A stretch of 64,000 bases of DNA from Campanula takesimana (taxonomy: Eukaryota > Streptophyta > Magnoliopsida > Asterales > Campanulaceae). The stretch spans positions 558,001-622,000 of the forward strand of contig JAOWBW010000043.1 in NCBI GenBank assembly GCA_026119855.1, written 5' to 3'. This document shows positions 21,199-33,204 of the stretch, in pieces. Position numbers and translations under genes: made by a program. The notes beneath the pieces are model-generated. The model searched no databases. It worked only from the letters and a program-made list of their open reading frames with translations, and was not told the DNA's origin. How positions within the stretch are numbered: position 1 is the first letter of the stretch; each line of letters starts with the position of its first letter.

Positions 21199-21210
21199 TG
21201 GTATCAGAGC
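21199..21210 (+). other. Primer binding site of Copia-A
   Basis: TGGTATCAGAGC lies two bases after the LTR and is complementary to the initiator tRNA-Met 3' end. Confidence 0.9.
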
Positions 21211-21268
21211 AAACACCTTTATAAAACACTTTTTTTTTCAAGCTTAACAGCTTGGGTGCCGATTCTAA

Positions 21269-23689
21269 ATGGCTAACTCAAAACCTATGGCAACTGCAAA
21301 CTACACTCACGTTCCGGTCTTTGATGAAGATCATTTTGACGTGTGGAAATTCAACATCTTAACTCATCTCAAATCAATCGATGAAAGACTTCATGACACC
21401 GTGGTTTATGGACCTTACATTCCTATGAAAGCGAATCCAAATCCGTGCACCAATGCTGTTCAACCAACCGTCAAGAAACCAAAAGAAGAATGGATTGAGG
21501 AAGAAACAAGAAGAGTTGCAAATGATGGAAAAGCTAGAAACATTCTCCTAAGCACTCTAAGCACGGCTATGAAACAACAAGTCATGCATTGTGCTACTGC
21601 TAATGAGCTATGGGACGCTATTGAAGAGCATATAGAAGGAGATACCGTTTGTAAGGAGAACAAGAAATATGAAGTACAAAAGAGATTTAACAATTTCTCT
21701 CAACTCCCCGGTGAAACCTTAAGACAAACTTATGAACCCTACTGTGAAATAATCAATCTATGCATTTCACTTGGCATGAAGTTTTCCAACAAAGATTTGA
21801 ATGTAAATTTTCTACAAGCCTTTGGATCAAGATATCTCCATAAATCTAGCGCTCTCGAAGACGCTGAAACTTTAGATGTATGGACTTTAAGGAACCTTTA
21901 CGCAAATCTCAAAGTTTATGAGCTCAAACTTCAGCGAATTAGTGAAACTGAAGGAAAATCAAAATCCATAGCAATGGTGGCGCAAAGAGAAGAGGCGCAT
22001 ATTTCTGCGCCTGCGCCTACTCATGATGAGAAAAGTTCCAATCCCAAAATTTCTACTTCTGAGCTATTGGACATGGACGATGAAGACTTCACTTTATTTG
22101 TGAAGAGATTCCAGAAGTTCAGAAAATTTACCAAGCCCGGCTCAACCAGCAAATTTCAAGGATCTACCAGCAGAGCTCCTCCAAAGTTCACAAGGAGCAG
22201 TGACTCAAAAAGAAAAGAAGACCTTGTTTGTTTTAATTGCAGGAAACCAGGACACTTTGCTTCAAGCTGCCCAACTCCAAAATTTGAATATATGCAGAAG
22301 AAGAGCAGCCATACACCCAAGTTCACTCCCAAATTCACTCTTCACAAGGGAATGGTTGCAGAAGAAGAAGCACCAGCAAATGAGCAGAACACTTGGATTG
22401 AAACAGACTCAGATGAGAGCGATGAAGATTCCGATGATGGACTCGTTTGTTTGGTAGAAAATGATGATGAAGTTGATACTTATGATTCTGATGATGACTT
22501 CTTCAAGGATGTTCCTGATATGAATGCCTTGAATAAACCTATCAAGAAATCTGCAGGTTTTCAAGAAGAGAAAAGGAAGAAAGGACCAACCATCAGCGAG
22601 CTCGTTGAACAAGGATTTCTCACTCCGGCTCAAAGCGATGGTGGATTGTTATTCTCACGATGTGATCTAAGTGCAAGGAACAAGTTGAGAAAAGGAGCTT
22701 ACATTAGACCTCAAGTTAAACCAACTGCTCCAATCTCCAAAATCAATGATGATGAAGTGATTGCTGAACAAGAAAAATTGTTCAAAAAGGCAGAAAAGGT
22801 AATCACTAGATTTGATAGTATGAAGGAAGCTTTAGCACTATCATGTGATGAAATTTCCTAGCTTAAGACCGAGAAATCTCTACTTAAATCTGAACTCACC
22901 CTCCTTAAGGAGCAGATAAAGTGCATGACTCCTCTTACTGTTAAAAACACTTTTCTAACAGAACAGAACTCACTTCTTAAAGTTCAAAACGATGAATTGG
23001 TTGCTCAAATTACTGATCTTAAAAAGATTACAAATTAGTGGTCCAATTCTCGTGTCACTATGGAGAATATATTTGAGTCCCAAAAAGTCAGTGGTGATAA
23101 AAGTGGCTTGGGATTCTCATCAACTAGTGACAACTTTAAATGTGATGTCTGTGCTGAAAGAGATAGTGAATTTACTAACCAGAAAACTTTTGAAATTCCC
23201 AAGGAAAAACATTCTAATTCAATGGGTAAAGGACAGGAAAAAGTCAAGAGACAAACATTCCATTATGTCTACCCAACGAAACAATTTGGGAAAGCTAATG
23301 GGAAAGATATAGCTACAGATGAATCATCCTCTAGCAAAATCCCTCTTGAAACAAAGCGCGCTCCCTCTCCGAGTGCTCCTTATGCGCCTAGGAGCCACGC
23401 GCCTCATCGCCGTGCGCCTCCTAGCCCTATGTGCCCTCCTAGATCAAGCGCTCCAAAATTTCAAAAGAAGGATTTTGTTAAGGCTAGTCCATCTGACCCA
23501 AAGAAGAATACTATCCCAAAGAAAAGTAAAGAGTTTGTGAAAACTCATGTGATTAGTGGCTTTCATCATTGTTCCATTTGTGATTGCTTTGGACACAAGG
23601 CCGTGGAATGCCTTTTGCGATTCACTCCCAACGCCAAAGGACGTAAAAACCCTAAGGTCAAGCAAGAGTGGGTTGTCAAAAGTTGCTAA
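21269..23689 (+). pseudogene. Copia-A gag (two in-frame stops)
   Basis: This copia Gag frame of about 806 codons starts at 21269 (MANSKPMATANYTH). The N-terminal part is the UBN2-type gag domain (FDVWKFNILTHLKS, LPGETLRQTYEPYCEII). A first zinc knuckle (CFNCRKPGHFASSC) is at about 22227-22270 and a second (CSICDCFGHKAVEC) at about 23570-23612. Between them lies an acidic region. Stops at 22859 and 23037 (TAG) break an otherwise constant frame; the first is compatible with a C-to-T change. The long Gag with two knuckles fits Sirevirus-type elements. The region holds five TGCGCCT-type sites inside coding sequence. Confidence 0.8.
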
Positions 23690-23726
23690 CCCTAGGACCC
23701 AAAAGGAATAAAAGGGACCTGCTTAA

Positions 23727-26700
23727 ATGTCTATATTTCAGGTTCTTTGTTTCATGGATGGATCTTCAAAAGCTAGAAATTATGAATGGATTCTCGATAG
23801 TGGGTGTTCAAGACACATGACTGGAGATGAATCCTTATTAGAAGATGTCCATGAAGAAAGAGGTCCCTCAGTAACATTTGGTGATAATAACAAAGGTCAA
23901 GTTGTTGCATATGGAAAGCTCAAGAAAGACAAAGTGTGCATTGAAAGAGTCTCTCTCGTCGAAGGGCTCAAGCACAATTTATTATCCATATCTCAATTCT
24001 GCGACAAAGGATTAGAATGCCATTTCACCTCAACTCAATGTCTTATCAAGAATGGCAAAACTGGAGCTACAATACTCACGGGATATCGTAAGACAAACAT
24101 TTACATTATTGATTTCCATAGTATGAACTCTAGTACTAATCTTTGTTTTGTAGCTAAAAATGTGAGCGAAAATAGTTGGCTGTGGCACAAGCGCTTAAGT
24201 CACCTGAACTTCAAATATCTATCTAAACTCAGCAGGAATAACCTTGTTAAAGGACTTCCCAAGGTTGCTGATCATCATGACAAGAAGTGCGCCGCGTGTC
24301 AACTTGGCAAACAACCGAAGAAATCTTTCTCCAGCAAGACCAATCCTTCAACTTCTAGATGTTTGCAAGTGGTTCACATTGATCTATTTGGACCAGTCAC
24401 CACTGCAAGTATTCGAAAGAACAAGTATACTCTAGTTGTGGTGGATGATTATTCAAGATACACATGGGTGGAAATGATGATCTCAAAAAGATGATGGTTA
24501 CGATATTTTGACCACCTTATTCAGACTGCTCCAAACCCAAAAAGAAGATGACATCGTTAGTGTTCGATCCGACAATGGAACAGAATTCAAGAACAACGGT
24601 GTTGCTCGATATTACGACGATCATGGGATAGATCACAACTTCTCAACCGATGGAGTTCCTCAACAAAATGGGGTTGTGGAAAGAAAGAATAGAACGTTGA
24701 TTGAAGCGGGAAAGACGATGATAGCTGAAGCGAAATTGCCTAAGTACTTTTAGGAAGAAGCTATCAACACTGCATGTTTTACTCAAAATCGTTCCTTCAT
24801 CAACAAACTTCACAACAAGACTCCGTATGAACTTTGGCGTGGTAGAACTCCCAACATTGCATTCTTCAAGATCTTTGGTTGCAAATGTTATATCCTCTAC
24901 AACGGAAACGAACATAGAAGTAAATTCGATGCCAAAGCCGACGAAGGTATTTTTGTTGGGTATGCCAAACAATCTAAAGCTTTTCGCGTTTTTAATAGAA
25001 CTACATTAGTGATAGTTGAATCTGTACATGTTACATTTGATGAACATTCTCTCCTTGAGCCACATTTGGCTCCAAATGTTGCTGATGATTCTGTTGAGCT
25101 TAATGATACAGGTGCTCCTATTTATGTTGCGCCTACTCAAAATCAGAATCTATCAACTCAAGGAAATCCATCCACATCAGTTGCGCCTAACTCCTCATAT
25201 GGCGCGCCAAATGGATCATCAGCTACCCCTCACTCACATGTTGCACCTCTTGATTCCTCTCATGCGCCTATATCTACAGCTGTATCTGGTGTAAACCCAA
25301 GTTTTAACTCTACACCAATTCAACCCCCAAATTTTGATGATTTAGAATCTGGTGAAGATGTACCAATTGAAGACCTTCAAGTTACTATGACTCAACCTAA
25401 CTTACCTCCTGAAATTCGTGAAATTAGAGGTCACCCAATCAATAATATCATTAGTGATCTAAACGTTGGTGTTCATACAAGGAGAGCTACAAACTTTGAT
25501 GCTTACACTGCATTCATCTCTCAAATTGAACCGAAGAAGGCTGATGAAGCGCTCCAAGATCCTAATTGGGTTGTTGCAATGCAAGAAGAACTCAATCAAT
25601 TTGAACGATGTAAGGTTTGGACTCTTGTTACAAGACCAAATGATCAAGGAGTGATTGGTACGAAATGGGTGTTCAGAAACAAGATGGATGAGAATGGAAC
25701 CATCACAAGAAACAAAGCAAGATTGGTTGCACAAGGCTATAGGCAAGAAGAAGGAATTGATTACGATGAAACTTTCGCGCCCGTAGCAAGACTTGAAGCT
25801 ATCAGATTATTTCTAGCTTACGCAGCTCACAAGAACTTCAAGTTATATTAAATGGATGTGAAGCGCGCGTTTCTAAATGGTGAACTCCAAGAACAAGTCT
25901 ACATTGCTCAACCACCTGGGTTTGAAGATTCATAATTTCCAAATCATGTGTACAAACTCCAGAAAGCTTTGTATGGACTCAAACAAGCACCAAGAGCATG
26001 GTACGATACACTATCAAAGTTTCTCATTGAAAAAGGCTTCACTCGCGGTAAAATCTATACAACTCTTTTCATTGCCAAACATAATGGTCATAAATTACTT
26101 GTTCAAATTTATGATAATGATATTATATTTGGTTCTACTAATGAATTGTTGTGCAAGCGCTTTGAGAAACTAATGAAGAGCAAGTTTGAAATGAGCATGG
26201 TGGGAGAACTCACATTCTTCCTCGGGCTTCAAATCAAACAAATGAATGAAGGCATATTTATCAATCAAGCCAAATATACAAAGGACTTAATCAAGAAGTT
26301 TGGACTTGACAATGCCAAACCATACGATACTCCAATGGCCACCGGCAACAAACTCGACAAATATTTAAAAGGTAAACATGTTGATCAAACACTCTATCGA
26401 GGTATGATTGGCTCACTCCTTTATCTTACTGCTAGTAGACCTGATATTATGTTTAGTGTTTGTGTTTGCGCTAGTTATCAATCTGACCCTAGAGAAGCGC
26501 ACTTAATTGCTGTGAAACGTATTATAAGATATCTTTCCGGTACTGTTAACCTTGGACTTTGGTACACCAAAGATTCGAACTTTAAACTTGTAGGTTATTC
26601 AGATGCGGATTATGCAGCGTGCACAATTGATAGGAAAAGCACAAGTGGCACTTGTCATTTCCTCGGATATCGACTTGTGTCATGGGCGAGTAAGAAACAA

Positions 26701-27054
26701 GCTTCTGTATCTGTCTCAACAACCGAAGCTGAATATATCGCTGCGGAAAGTTGTTGCTGTCAAATACTATGGATGAAGCAGCAATTGGTAGACTATGATA
26801 TAATCGAAGAAAATTGTTCGATCTACTGCGACAATACATCAACAATTGTGGTTTCTGAAAATCCTGTCATGCACTCCAAGACCAAACACATCGACATCAA
26901 ATATCACTTCCTCAAAGACCACGTGGAGAAAGGAAATATACATTTGGAACACGTGGGAACCGACTATCAAATCGCCGACATTCTAACGAAGGCACTTAAC
27001 GCGAAACGGTTCACCTTTTTGAGAGGTGAAATGGGTATGCTTGAACTCAACTAG
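23727..27054 (+). pseudogene. Copia-A pol: protease, integrase, RT and RNase H (broken)
   Basis: The protease motif is WILDSGCSRHMTGD (about 23788). The integrase has the zinc region (WLWHKRLSHLN to CAACQLG) and catalytic motifs VVHIDLFGP, RSDNGTEF and GVPQQNGVVERKN. The RT has KWVFRNKMDENG and YKLQKALYGLKQAPRAWY. RNase H has GYSDADYA and STTEAEYIA. The frame shifts once near 24494, and stops lie at 24751, 25849 and 25933. The RT box normally read as YVDD is YDND here (26110-26121), so the first catalytic aspartate is lost. Pol starts in a different frame from gag. Confidence 0.85.
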
Positions 27055-28024
27055 AATTCAATACAGTTTTGTCAATACTAATAATTTTATGTTTTGTTGA
27101 GTTACATGAGCATACTAGGTATTAAAAGGGATAGATCAATTTCAAAGTTTCAAGGAAACTAAGCGCCTGAGTATGCGCCCCTCTGTCTGCGCGCCTAATT
27201 CACATTTCTGCGCGCTCTACTCTTTTATGCGCGCCTAGCATCCAATGCAACCAAATACTTATGCGCGCTCAAAGCCTTATGCGCCCTATTCTTCATGCGC
27301 GCCCATGAGTGTTATGCTCCTCCCTTGCGCGCAGTTAATATTACGGCTCAATCAATGCTCAAAATTTATTATTTCAATGATTGAATGTATTCAATTTTTC
27401 ACAAGTACCAGGTATGATTGTTCTTATTTATTATAGGAATCTTTGTCTTTTGACATTCCATTAATTGTTCAAGGATACTTGTGCAATTAATTTTTCCCTC
27501 GTTTTACGCTTTTCGAAAAATTTTATTTTCTGGGGATATATTTCTTGCACCCCAAACTTACACCAAGACAGATGTTTTTGGGGTTTGTGCAAAAATTTAG
27601 TCAAAATTGCTCATACACTTATAGAAAAAGTGGAGCAGTTTTCTTAACCCAAGGTGTCACATCATGACATCTTTCTGTCATTCAGCATTTATGAAGCCAT
27701 CATTTCTTTTTCCCCTCATAAATTTTTGTCCTTTCCAAATTCCCCTCACCATAAATGAGCCGTCCTTTTTAGCCATGATGAGCCGAAATTTTTCCCCTCA
27801 TTAATGCCCATCCCTTCAACTTCTCATCTTTTTAAAATTTTAACCCTATTATTTCTATATTTGTGCAATATTTTTTTCCCTAACCTATATATTCCCTATC
27901 TCTCTCTCTCTCTCCCCTCCATCATTACAGCCTATCCCTCTCTCTCTCACTCTCTCTGGTTTCTCTCTCTTTCTTTCTCCCCATTTTCATTGTTTCTATC
28001 TCATTTTCGATTCTATATATATTA
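27055..28024 (+). promoter_or_regulatory. Copia-A post-pol spacer with GCGCCT motifs and a presumed internal promoter
   Basis: The spacer has at least seven GCGCCT/GCGCGC sites at 27163-27320. A TATA-like CCTATATATT (about 27880) follows, with a long CT-repeat leader (27898-27990) directly before the ATG at 28025. The layout matches 1-511 in Copia-1. The CT run is typical of plant 5' leaders. Promoter function is inferred. Confidence 0.5.
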
Positions 28025-29660
28025 ATGGGTCCTAAACGATCTACAAAGACAAATCAAGACGAAATGGTATGGATTTCTAACCTTAAATCTCCTAAATTTC
28101 TGCATTTTCTTCATTTTTCGTCATTTCTGTGTGTTCATCGTTTTTTTGAAAAACCCGGATGAATTTTTCTTGTTTAATCTTGCTTCGGTGCTCCGTTTTC
28201 AAAATCGTTTGTTAGGTTATGTTCGATTTGTGTTTTAGAGTCTTTTAAAACTAACTTTTCAACGATCAATTCGCTATTTGTTGCGAATCTGAAGTTTATG
28301 TATTTTTCAAACTTTTCAAATTTCGGTTCTTTAAATCCTTTTTCCGGATTTGTTGTTAATCTTTACTTGTTTTAGTTTACATTTTTGTGATCCTTGCGTT
28401 CATGCGGTCGTTTTGATATATTGTATGCTTGATTTGGTGAAGTTTCACGAATTATGTGTTCTTGGTGTTCTTCAAGCACTCAAGCATGTTCTTCGTGTTC
28501 TTCGTTATTTTTGCATGACTTGGGTTTCAAAATTTTTAAAACTTGTTTTTCAAAATTTTCATATTTTGATTCTTAAAAATTACAAATGCATGGTTGATTT
28601 GTGTTTGTGTGTTTTCGTGTGTTTTTATACTTAGTATGAATTTTACATAAATATGCGCCTAAGAATTGATTTATGCGCCTAATTGGTTATGCGCCCTATG
28701 ACCTTATGCGCCTTCCTTGATTCATGCGCCTAATAATTTTATGCGCCCTGTACAAATACAAATGTTATGCGCCTCAATCAACTCATGCGCCTAAAGCCAT
28801 TATGCGCCTAAACATTTTATGCGCCTAAATTTTACTTAGTCAAATTCTTATGTTTAATTTTTACTTAGTATATTTCATAGAACCATAATATGCGCCTCGT
28901 ATTTGTATGCGCCTACAACATATATGCGCCTAATAATAGTATGCGCATGATATTTCTTATGCGCCTATATATTGTCCTGCGCCTACTCTATAGTTAGCTC
29001 ATTTTATGATTCTATGCGCCTTATACACTCCTAACTTAAATCATGGTTATGCTTTCACGATCCTGCAAATTTCAGACCCGGTGAGACGATTGATCTTGCT
29101 GAGCTCTCTCTTGATCCTATGGGGCTTGAAATTCTCTCAACCCTTCACATCGCTGGACTCACTCCTCTATTCACGCTGGATCAACCATTCTATTCTCCGC
29201 TCCTCGTTGATGAATTCTTCTCAACCGCTGCTCTAGTTGAGACTCCAGCTGATGGATACGTGAGCTAAAGGATATGCACCACCATTCAGAATATCCCTAT
29301 AACTATCTCTACGGGCACAATCAAGAACATAGTAAGTTTCAGCACTACTGGCCCTCAGGGTGTTTCTGGTCAACCGAACTCTTACTCAGTTGCAGATCAG
29401 AATACAGTGGCGCGTACTTATCTCAGAGTCCCTACTCTTCTGAACAACATCAAAAATGTTGAGATAAAGGATGGTGGTGATCTGCTTGCTCATATAGCTC
29501 ATCTTGTTGATACTTCAATCGTATTCAAAATCGGCAATGTGAATAGATTCACCGTGGAGCAGTGGGAGTATACTGCTGTCATCATGGGAAAGATCAGATT
29601 GAATTGGCCTCAGATTCTGTTCAAAACCTTGTCTGACCAGATTGATAAGTATAACAAGTA
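28025..29660 (+). pseudogene. Copia-A third ORF, spliced, truncated at the Copia-B junction
   Basis: Exon 1 is short (28025-28066, MGPKRSTKTNQDEM). The intron runs to about 29077 (ATTTCAG). Exon 2 encodes a domain with LTPLFTLDQPFYSPLLVDEFF (about 29157-29220), clearly related to the Copia-1 third ORF. A stop near 29267 interrupts it, and a second part (VARTYLRVPTLLNNIKNVEI, then VEQWEYTAVIMGKIRLNWPQ) follows to about 29655. The function is unknown. I see no signal peptide or membrane segment, so calling it envelope-like would rest only on its position. Confidence 0.6.
28650..29030 (+). repeat. Interspersed TGCGCCT array in the Copia-A intron
   Basis: About fourteen exact TGCGCCT copies and three close variants (TGCGCCC, TGCGCAT), nearly all preceded by A, lie in 380 bp of very AT-rich DNA. 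All are in the same orientation. Distances between sites are irregular (roughly 14-50 bp) and the spacers are unrelated, so this is not a classic tandem repeat or a CRISPR array. Confidence 0.85.
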
Positions 29661-30148
29661 CTCACGATTTCACAGTAGCGGTCATAAGTGGCTCTAAGTG
29701 ATTCACCGGGGATCTTAGCAAAGTTGTTGAATCTTCTTTGAATAGCAAATCTTTTGCTTTCTTTGAAAGCTTGATCTCCTTCGATGTAATCTTCAGTTGC
29801 ATCCAAAAGATGTTTTGCAGTCTCACATTCCATGATCTGTCGACGCTGAGACGTACTCAAAGTACTTAAGAGTATGATTTTTGCTTTCACATCCATTCCA
29901 ACTAATCTCTTCTCTTCATCAGTCCATTTAGATCTTGGTTTCTTGATTGATGGTGTGGCACAATTGGTTTCAGGATCTGGATTAGCTTTCATTGGAAAGT
30001 ATGGTCCAATGGTAAGACAATCACCAAGTTTCTCGTCCATAGAGTAGAAATGGGTTAGAATGTTGTGTTTCCATACGTTAAAGTTATCTTCGTAAAACAT
30101 TAGAACATGAGTGTAGTTAACCGTTGTCATAGCTTTCTGACTTGCCAT
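29660..30148 (-). pseudogene. Copia-B gag, 5' part
   Basis: The start at 30148 (MASQKAMTTVNYTH) matches the Copia-A Gag start. The UBN2-type region is visible (FNVWKHNILTHF, IPGESLRATYDRYCEIV). The frame is open without stops until it meets Copia-A sequence. The rest of gag and all of pol are missing, so this is a fragment. Confidence 0.8.
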
Positions 30149-30208
30149 ATTGAATCGGCACCCAAGCTATTAAGCTTCAAAAAACAAAGAGTTTTATGAA
30201 GGTGTTTT

Positions 30209-30219
30209 CTCTGATACCA
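30209..30219 (-). other. Primer binding site of Copia-B
   Basis: On the minus strand this is TGGTATCAGAG, two bases from the LTR end at 30222. The LTR end itself reads CCAGCA instead of CCAACA. Confidence 0.8.
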
Positions 30220-30221
30220 CT

Positions 30222-30659
30222 TGCTGGTCCCAGAGACACAACAAGGGTATGAAAAGGAGGCTAGAGGGAGGGTTGAATAGCCTACTTAAAAATTTCAACC
30301 CTTTTTCAAAATTTAACCTTATGCTTACAACTTGAATTTTGCGGTCAATGAAAACCACACGGTCAAGTGTAATATGCAAAGTGGAAGTTTTTGATAGAAA
30401 TGAGGTAGAGTTGGTTTTGACAAAATCTATAAGTGTTGGACCTTATCACTTCACGGTCGACCACTTTTGCGGTCAAGTGAATGCGGTCAATGGGCGCGGT
30501 CAAGGTAGGTTGAGAGTGAAAGTGTTATCTTGAAAGTTTGGCAAAATGATAAGTTAGTCAGATTTTAACCTAGGCAATATGGAAAACATAGAAACACAAT
30601 TCACAATAAGTTTGAATATCTGAAAGATCAAACACTAAACGACAAACAAAATTAATATG
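30222..30659 (-). repeat. Copia-B 5' LTR, inner part
   Basis: This is the LTR part next to the PBS. It holds six CGGTCAA-like sites between 30340 and 30505. It is cut at 30659 by Gypsy-2; the target duplication ATATG is at 30655-30659 and again at 54044-54048. Confidence 0.8.
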
Positions 30660-31649
30660 TGTAGATACCCTGGGGCGGAGCCCACGCGCTTTTAGGCTAG
30701 AGTGGTGGATGGATTCCTAGGATGTCTAACTCGTGTTTTAAGTTATTAGAGGCGCCACCTATATTTTAGAGGAACATAAGAATAACCTAATAATTTAGCC
30801 TAAGTTTGATACGAAAACAGAGATTCTTGTTATGAGGTTCGGGGGTAAGGTTACGAGATGGGAAGTACTTAAACACCCATCTCGCCCAACTAATGTTGGT
30901 ATTGCTTGTTCAAAGTCTACATAAGTAAAATCTTCTTCCTATTCTTTGATTATGATAAAAGGGGTTAAAAAATGGGTTTTGAATGTAGGGAGATAACTCC
31001 TTGACCAACTTTAATAGAATGAAGCGGTCTTTGGTGTTATGTCCCAAAATGATTTGGGTGATTGCACATTTGATTAATGTAGAAGAAGAAGAGAAGAGAT
31101 AAAGTAGAGAGAATAGAGAAAAGAGTTGTATTACCTAAACTTCAAGAATGCTTCAAGTTCTTCCTTGGGAAAATACTCAAAAAATGCCTTAAAATCCAAG
31201 TGCTCTTTTTGGTAGAGTTTTCTTATTTTCGAAAGAGGTCCCTTGTAATGGTAGAGAAAAGGGGTTTATATAGTTATAAAAGAGATGTTTTTGGTGCCAA
31301 AACGCAGTCACCAAGAAATCTTTCCCGGGCAAAATCATGTAAAATGAGCAAGGGAGAGATTCTTGGACAGAAATTTGTAACTGACGCCCAGGTGCGCGCG
31401 CTTCCTACCTCGGGGGCGGAAGGCGCGCGCTTCTGACCCCTATGGGCAGAGGCGCGCGACTTGGAGATGGCCTTTTCGACAGAATGGACTAGAAAGTCAG
31501 CCCTGTTATTCAGTTTAGTCCTTGGACTTAATGGAGTCAGTCAGGAACTTAATGAAAATAATAGAAACTAACGAAAAACACATAAAATTGGGAGAAACAC
31601 AAAATCAAATGTGAAATCGGGGTGAGAGGTCCAAGGTGGGATGTCTACA
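30660..31649 (-). repeat. Gypsy-2 3' LTR
   Basis: On the plus strand it starts TGTAGATACC and ends GATGTCTACA. GCGCGC-type sites lie at about 31393-31460. On the minus strand these are upstream of a TATA box whose plus-strand image is TTATATAG near 31267-31274. The purine tract lies at 31650-31660. Confidence 0.9.
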
Positions 31650-31828
31650 GAGCCCCTCAGCGGTGTGGATTGCGAAGCAAAACGCGCCGCCAAATGAAAA
31701 GACATCCGTCGAGGACATCACCAAGAAAAAAGCAAAGACTCGATGAAAGCAGGAATTTGAAATTGTGAGAGAGAGGGGTGCGCTCCCTGTATGAGTGGAT
31801 TTTGTTGATAGAGGAGGTGGCATGATCC

Positions 31829-32632
31829 GTTTGTGAACCTGCCGGCTGAATCCGTTTGTGAATCCATTTGCTGAACCTGTTTGTGAGTCCATTCGTCGAA
31901 TCCGTTTGTGAATCTGATGGTTGAGTCCGTTGGCCAACCCTATTGACGAATCCGTTAGTGAATCCGCTTGATGAATCTGTTTGTGATTCCATTGAATGAG
32001 TCCGTTTGTGAACCCGGTTGACGAATCCGTTAGTGAATCCGTTTGATGAATCCGTTTGTGAATCCATTGAATGAGCCCGTTTGTGAACCTTTTGACGAAT
32101 CCATTAGTGAATCCGTTTGATAAATCCGTTTATGAATCCATTAAATGAGTCCGTTTGTGAACCCTGTTAACGAATCCGTTAGTGAATCCGTTTGTGAATC
32201 CATTGAATGAGTCTGTTTGTGAACCTTATTGATGAATCCGTTAGTGAATCCGCTTGATGAATCCGTTTGTGAATCCATTGAATGAGCCCGTTTGTGAACC
32301 CTGTTGACGAATCCATTAGAGAATCCGCTTGATGAATCCGTTTGTGAATCCATTAAATGAGTCCGTTTGTGAACCCTGTTGACGAATCCGTTAGTGAATC
32401 CGCTTGATGAATCCGTTTGTGAATCCATTGAATGAGTCCGTTTGTGAACCCAGTTGATGAATCCGTTAGTGAATCCGTTTGATGAATCCGTTTGTGAATC
32501 CATTGAATGAGTCCATTTGTGAACCATGTTAACGAATCCGTTAGTGAATTCGCTTGATGAATCCGTTTGTGAATCCATTGAATGAGTCCGTTTGTGAACC
32601 CTGTTGACGAATCCGTTAGTGAATCCGCTATG
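31829..32632 (-). repeat. 75-bp tandem array with 25-bp subunits in the Gypsy-2 3' region
   Basis: About 10-11 units of 75 bp are present. Each unit is three related 25-bp parts, built on GAATCCGTTTGTGAATCC, GAGTCCGTTTGTGAACCC and GAATCCGTTAGTGAATCC. On the minus strand it stays open in frame (NGFVNRVHKRTHSMDSQTD repeats), a by-product of the period being a multiple of three. It occupies the same place as the 45-bp array of Gypsy-1. Confidence 0.93.
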
Positions 32633-32744
32633 TTGCTTGAGAAGTGGTGATTTCAGTGGTTCACCATGGACCGAATTGCTGTTTATAGCTGTATCTGATA
32701 TATGATGTTCGGAGCTGCACTTGCTGCTGACTTCATGACTTTTA

Positions 32745-33070
32745 TGGGGTGTGGGCACAGTTGACTGTGGACTGAAAGGTGTTTTCCCTTTAAGGGGTAA
32801 AATGCCGAGATTGACTTTTGACTTTTGTAACCGTCAGATTTAATGATGTCCGTTGCGGAGCTTTGTGCTTGAAATGCCCCAAGGTGGAGCTGAAAACTCG
32901 GTAGGAGTTGAAGGAGCATTGATGTGATGTATTTATTCCTGCATGGGAACTTGCGCCTGGGCTTGACACAGCACGGGAGGCGCACGGGTCCGAGAATGGC
33001 TGTGGGACGCGCCCGCGTCTCAGAAGTTTATCGGGAGGTGCGCGCATCTCGCTTAAGTTTATAACATATA
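32745..33070 (+). promoter_or_regulatory. Presumed leader/promoter of the Gypsy-2 plus-strand gene
   Basis: GGGGTGTGGGCACAGTTG at 32746-32763 also occurs in the element's own gag leader (44268-44285, opposite strand). GCGC-rich sites lie at 32975-33055. A TATA-like TTTATAACATATAT is at 33057-33070, about 140 bp before the ATG at 33205. Gypsy-1 has the equivalent at 17395-17762. Confidence 0.5.
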
Positions 33071-33204
33071 TTCAAAAACTGCTCATTCTGTTCGAGCCAA
33101 GTTCAAAATTTTCTCAAGCCCTCCATATTCTAAGTCAAAATTCTGCAAGGAAAACACCCCAAACATTCCCTTCATCTTATTAGAAGTTATTTCTTTGTGA
33201 AATC

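Larger units (their letters stand above)
19774..29660 (+). mobile_element. Copia-A: Sirevirus-type copia element with a third ORF, 3' end missing
   Basis: The order is 5' LTR (19774-21196), PBS, gag, pol, a motif-rich spacer and a spliced third ORF. The 3' LTR is missing: near 29660 the sequence changes abruptly into the inverted gag of Copia-B. Pol has one frameshift and three stops, gag two stops, and the RT active site is changed, so the copy is inactive. TGCGCCT-type motifs occur in the LTR, gag, pol and all later parts. Confidence 0.85.

Noticed and set aside
28650..29030. CRISPR-like array
   Set aside because: Repeats of 7-8 bp with irregular 7-40-bp spacers in a plant retroelement do not fit CRISPR, and no cas genes are present.
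31605..32758. Minus-strand ORFs over the 75-bp repeat
   Set aside because: Same cause: a repeat period divisible by three. No start or domain outside the repeat.
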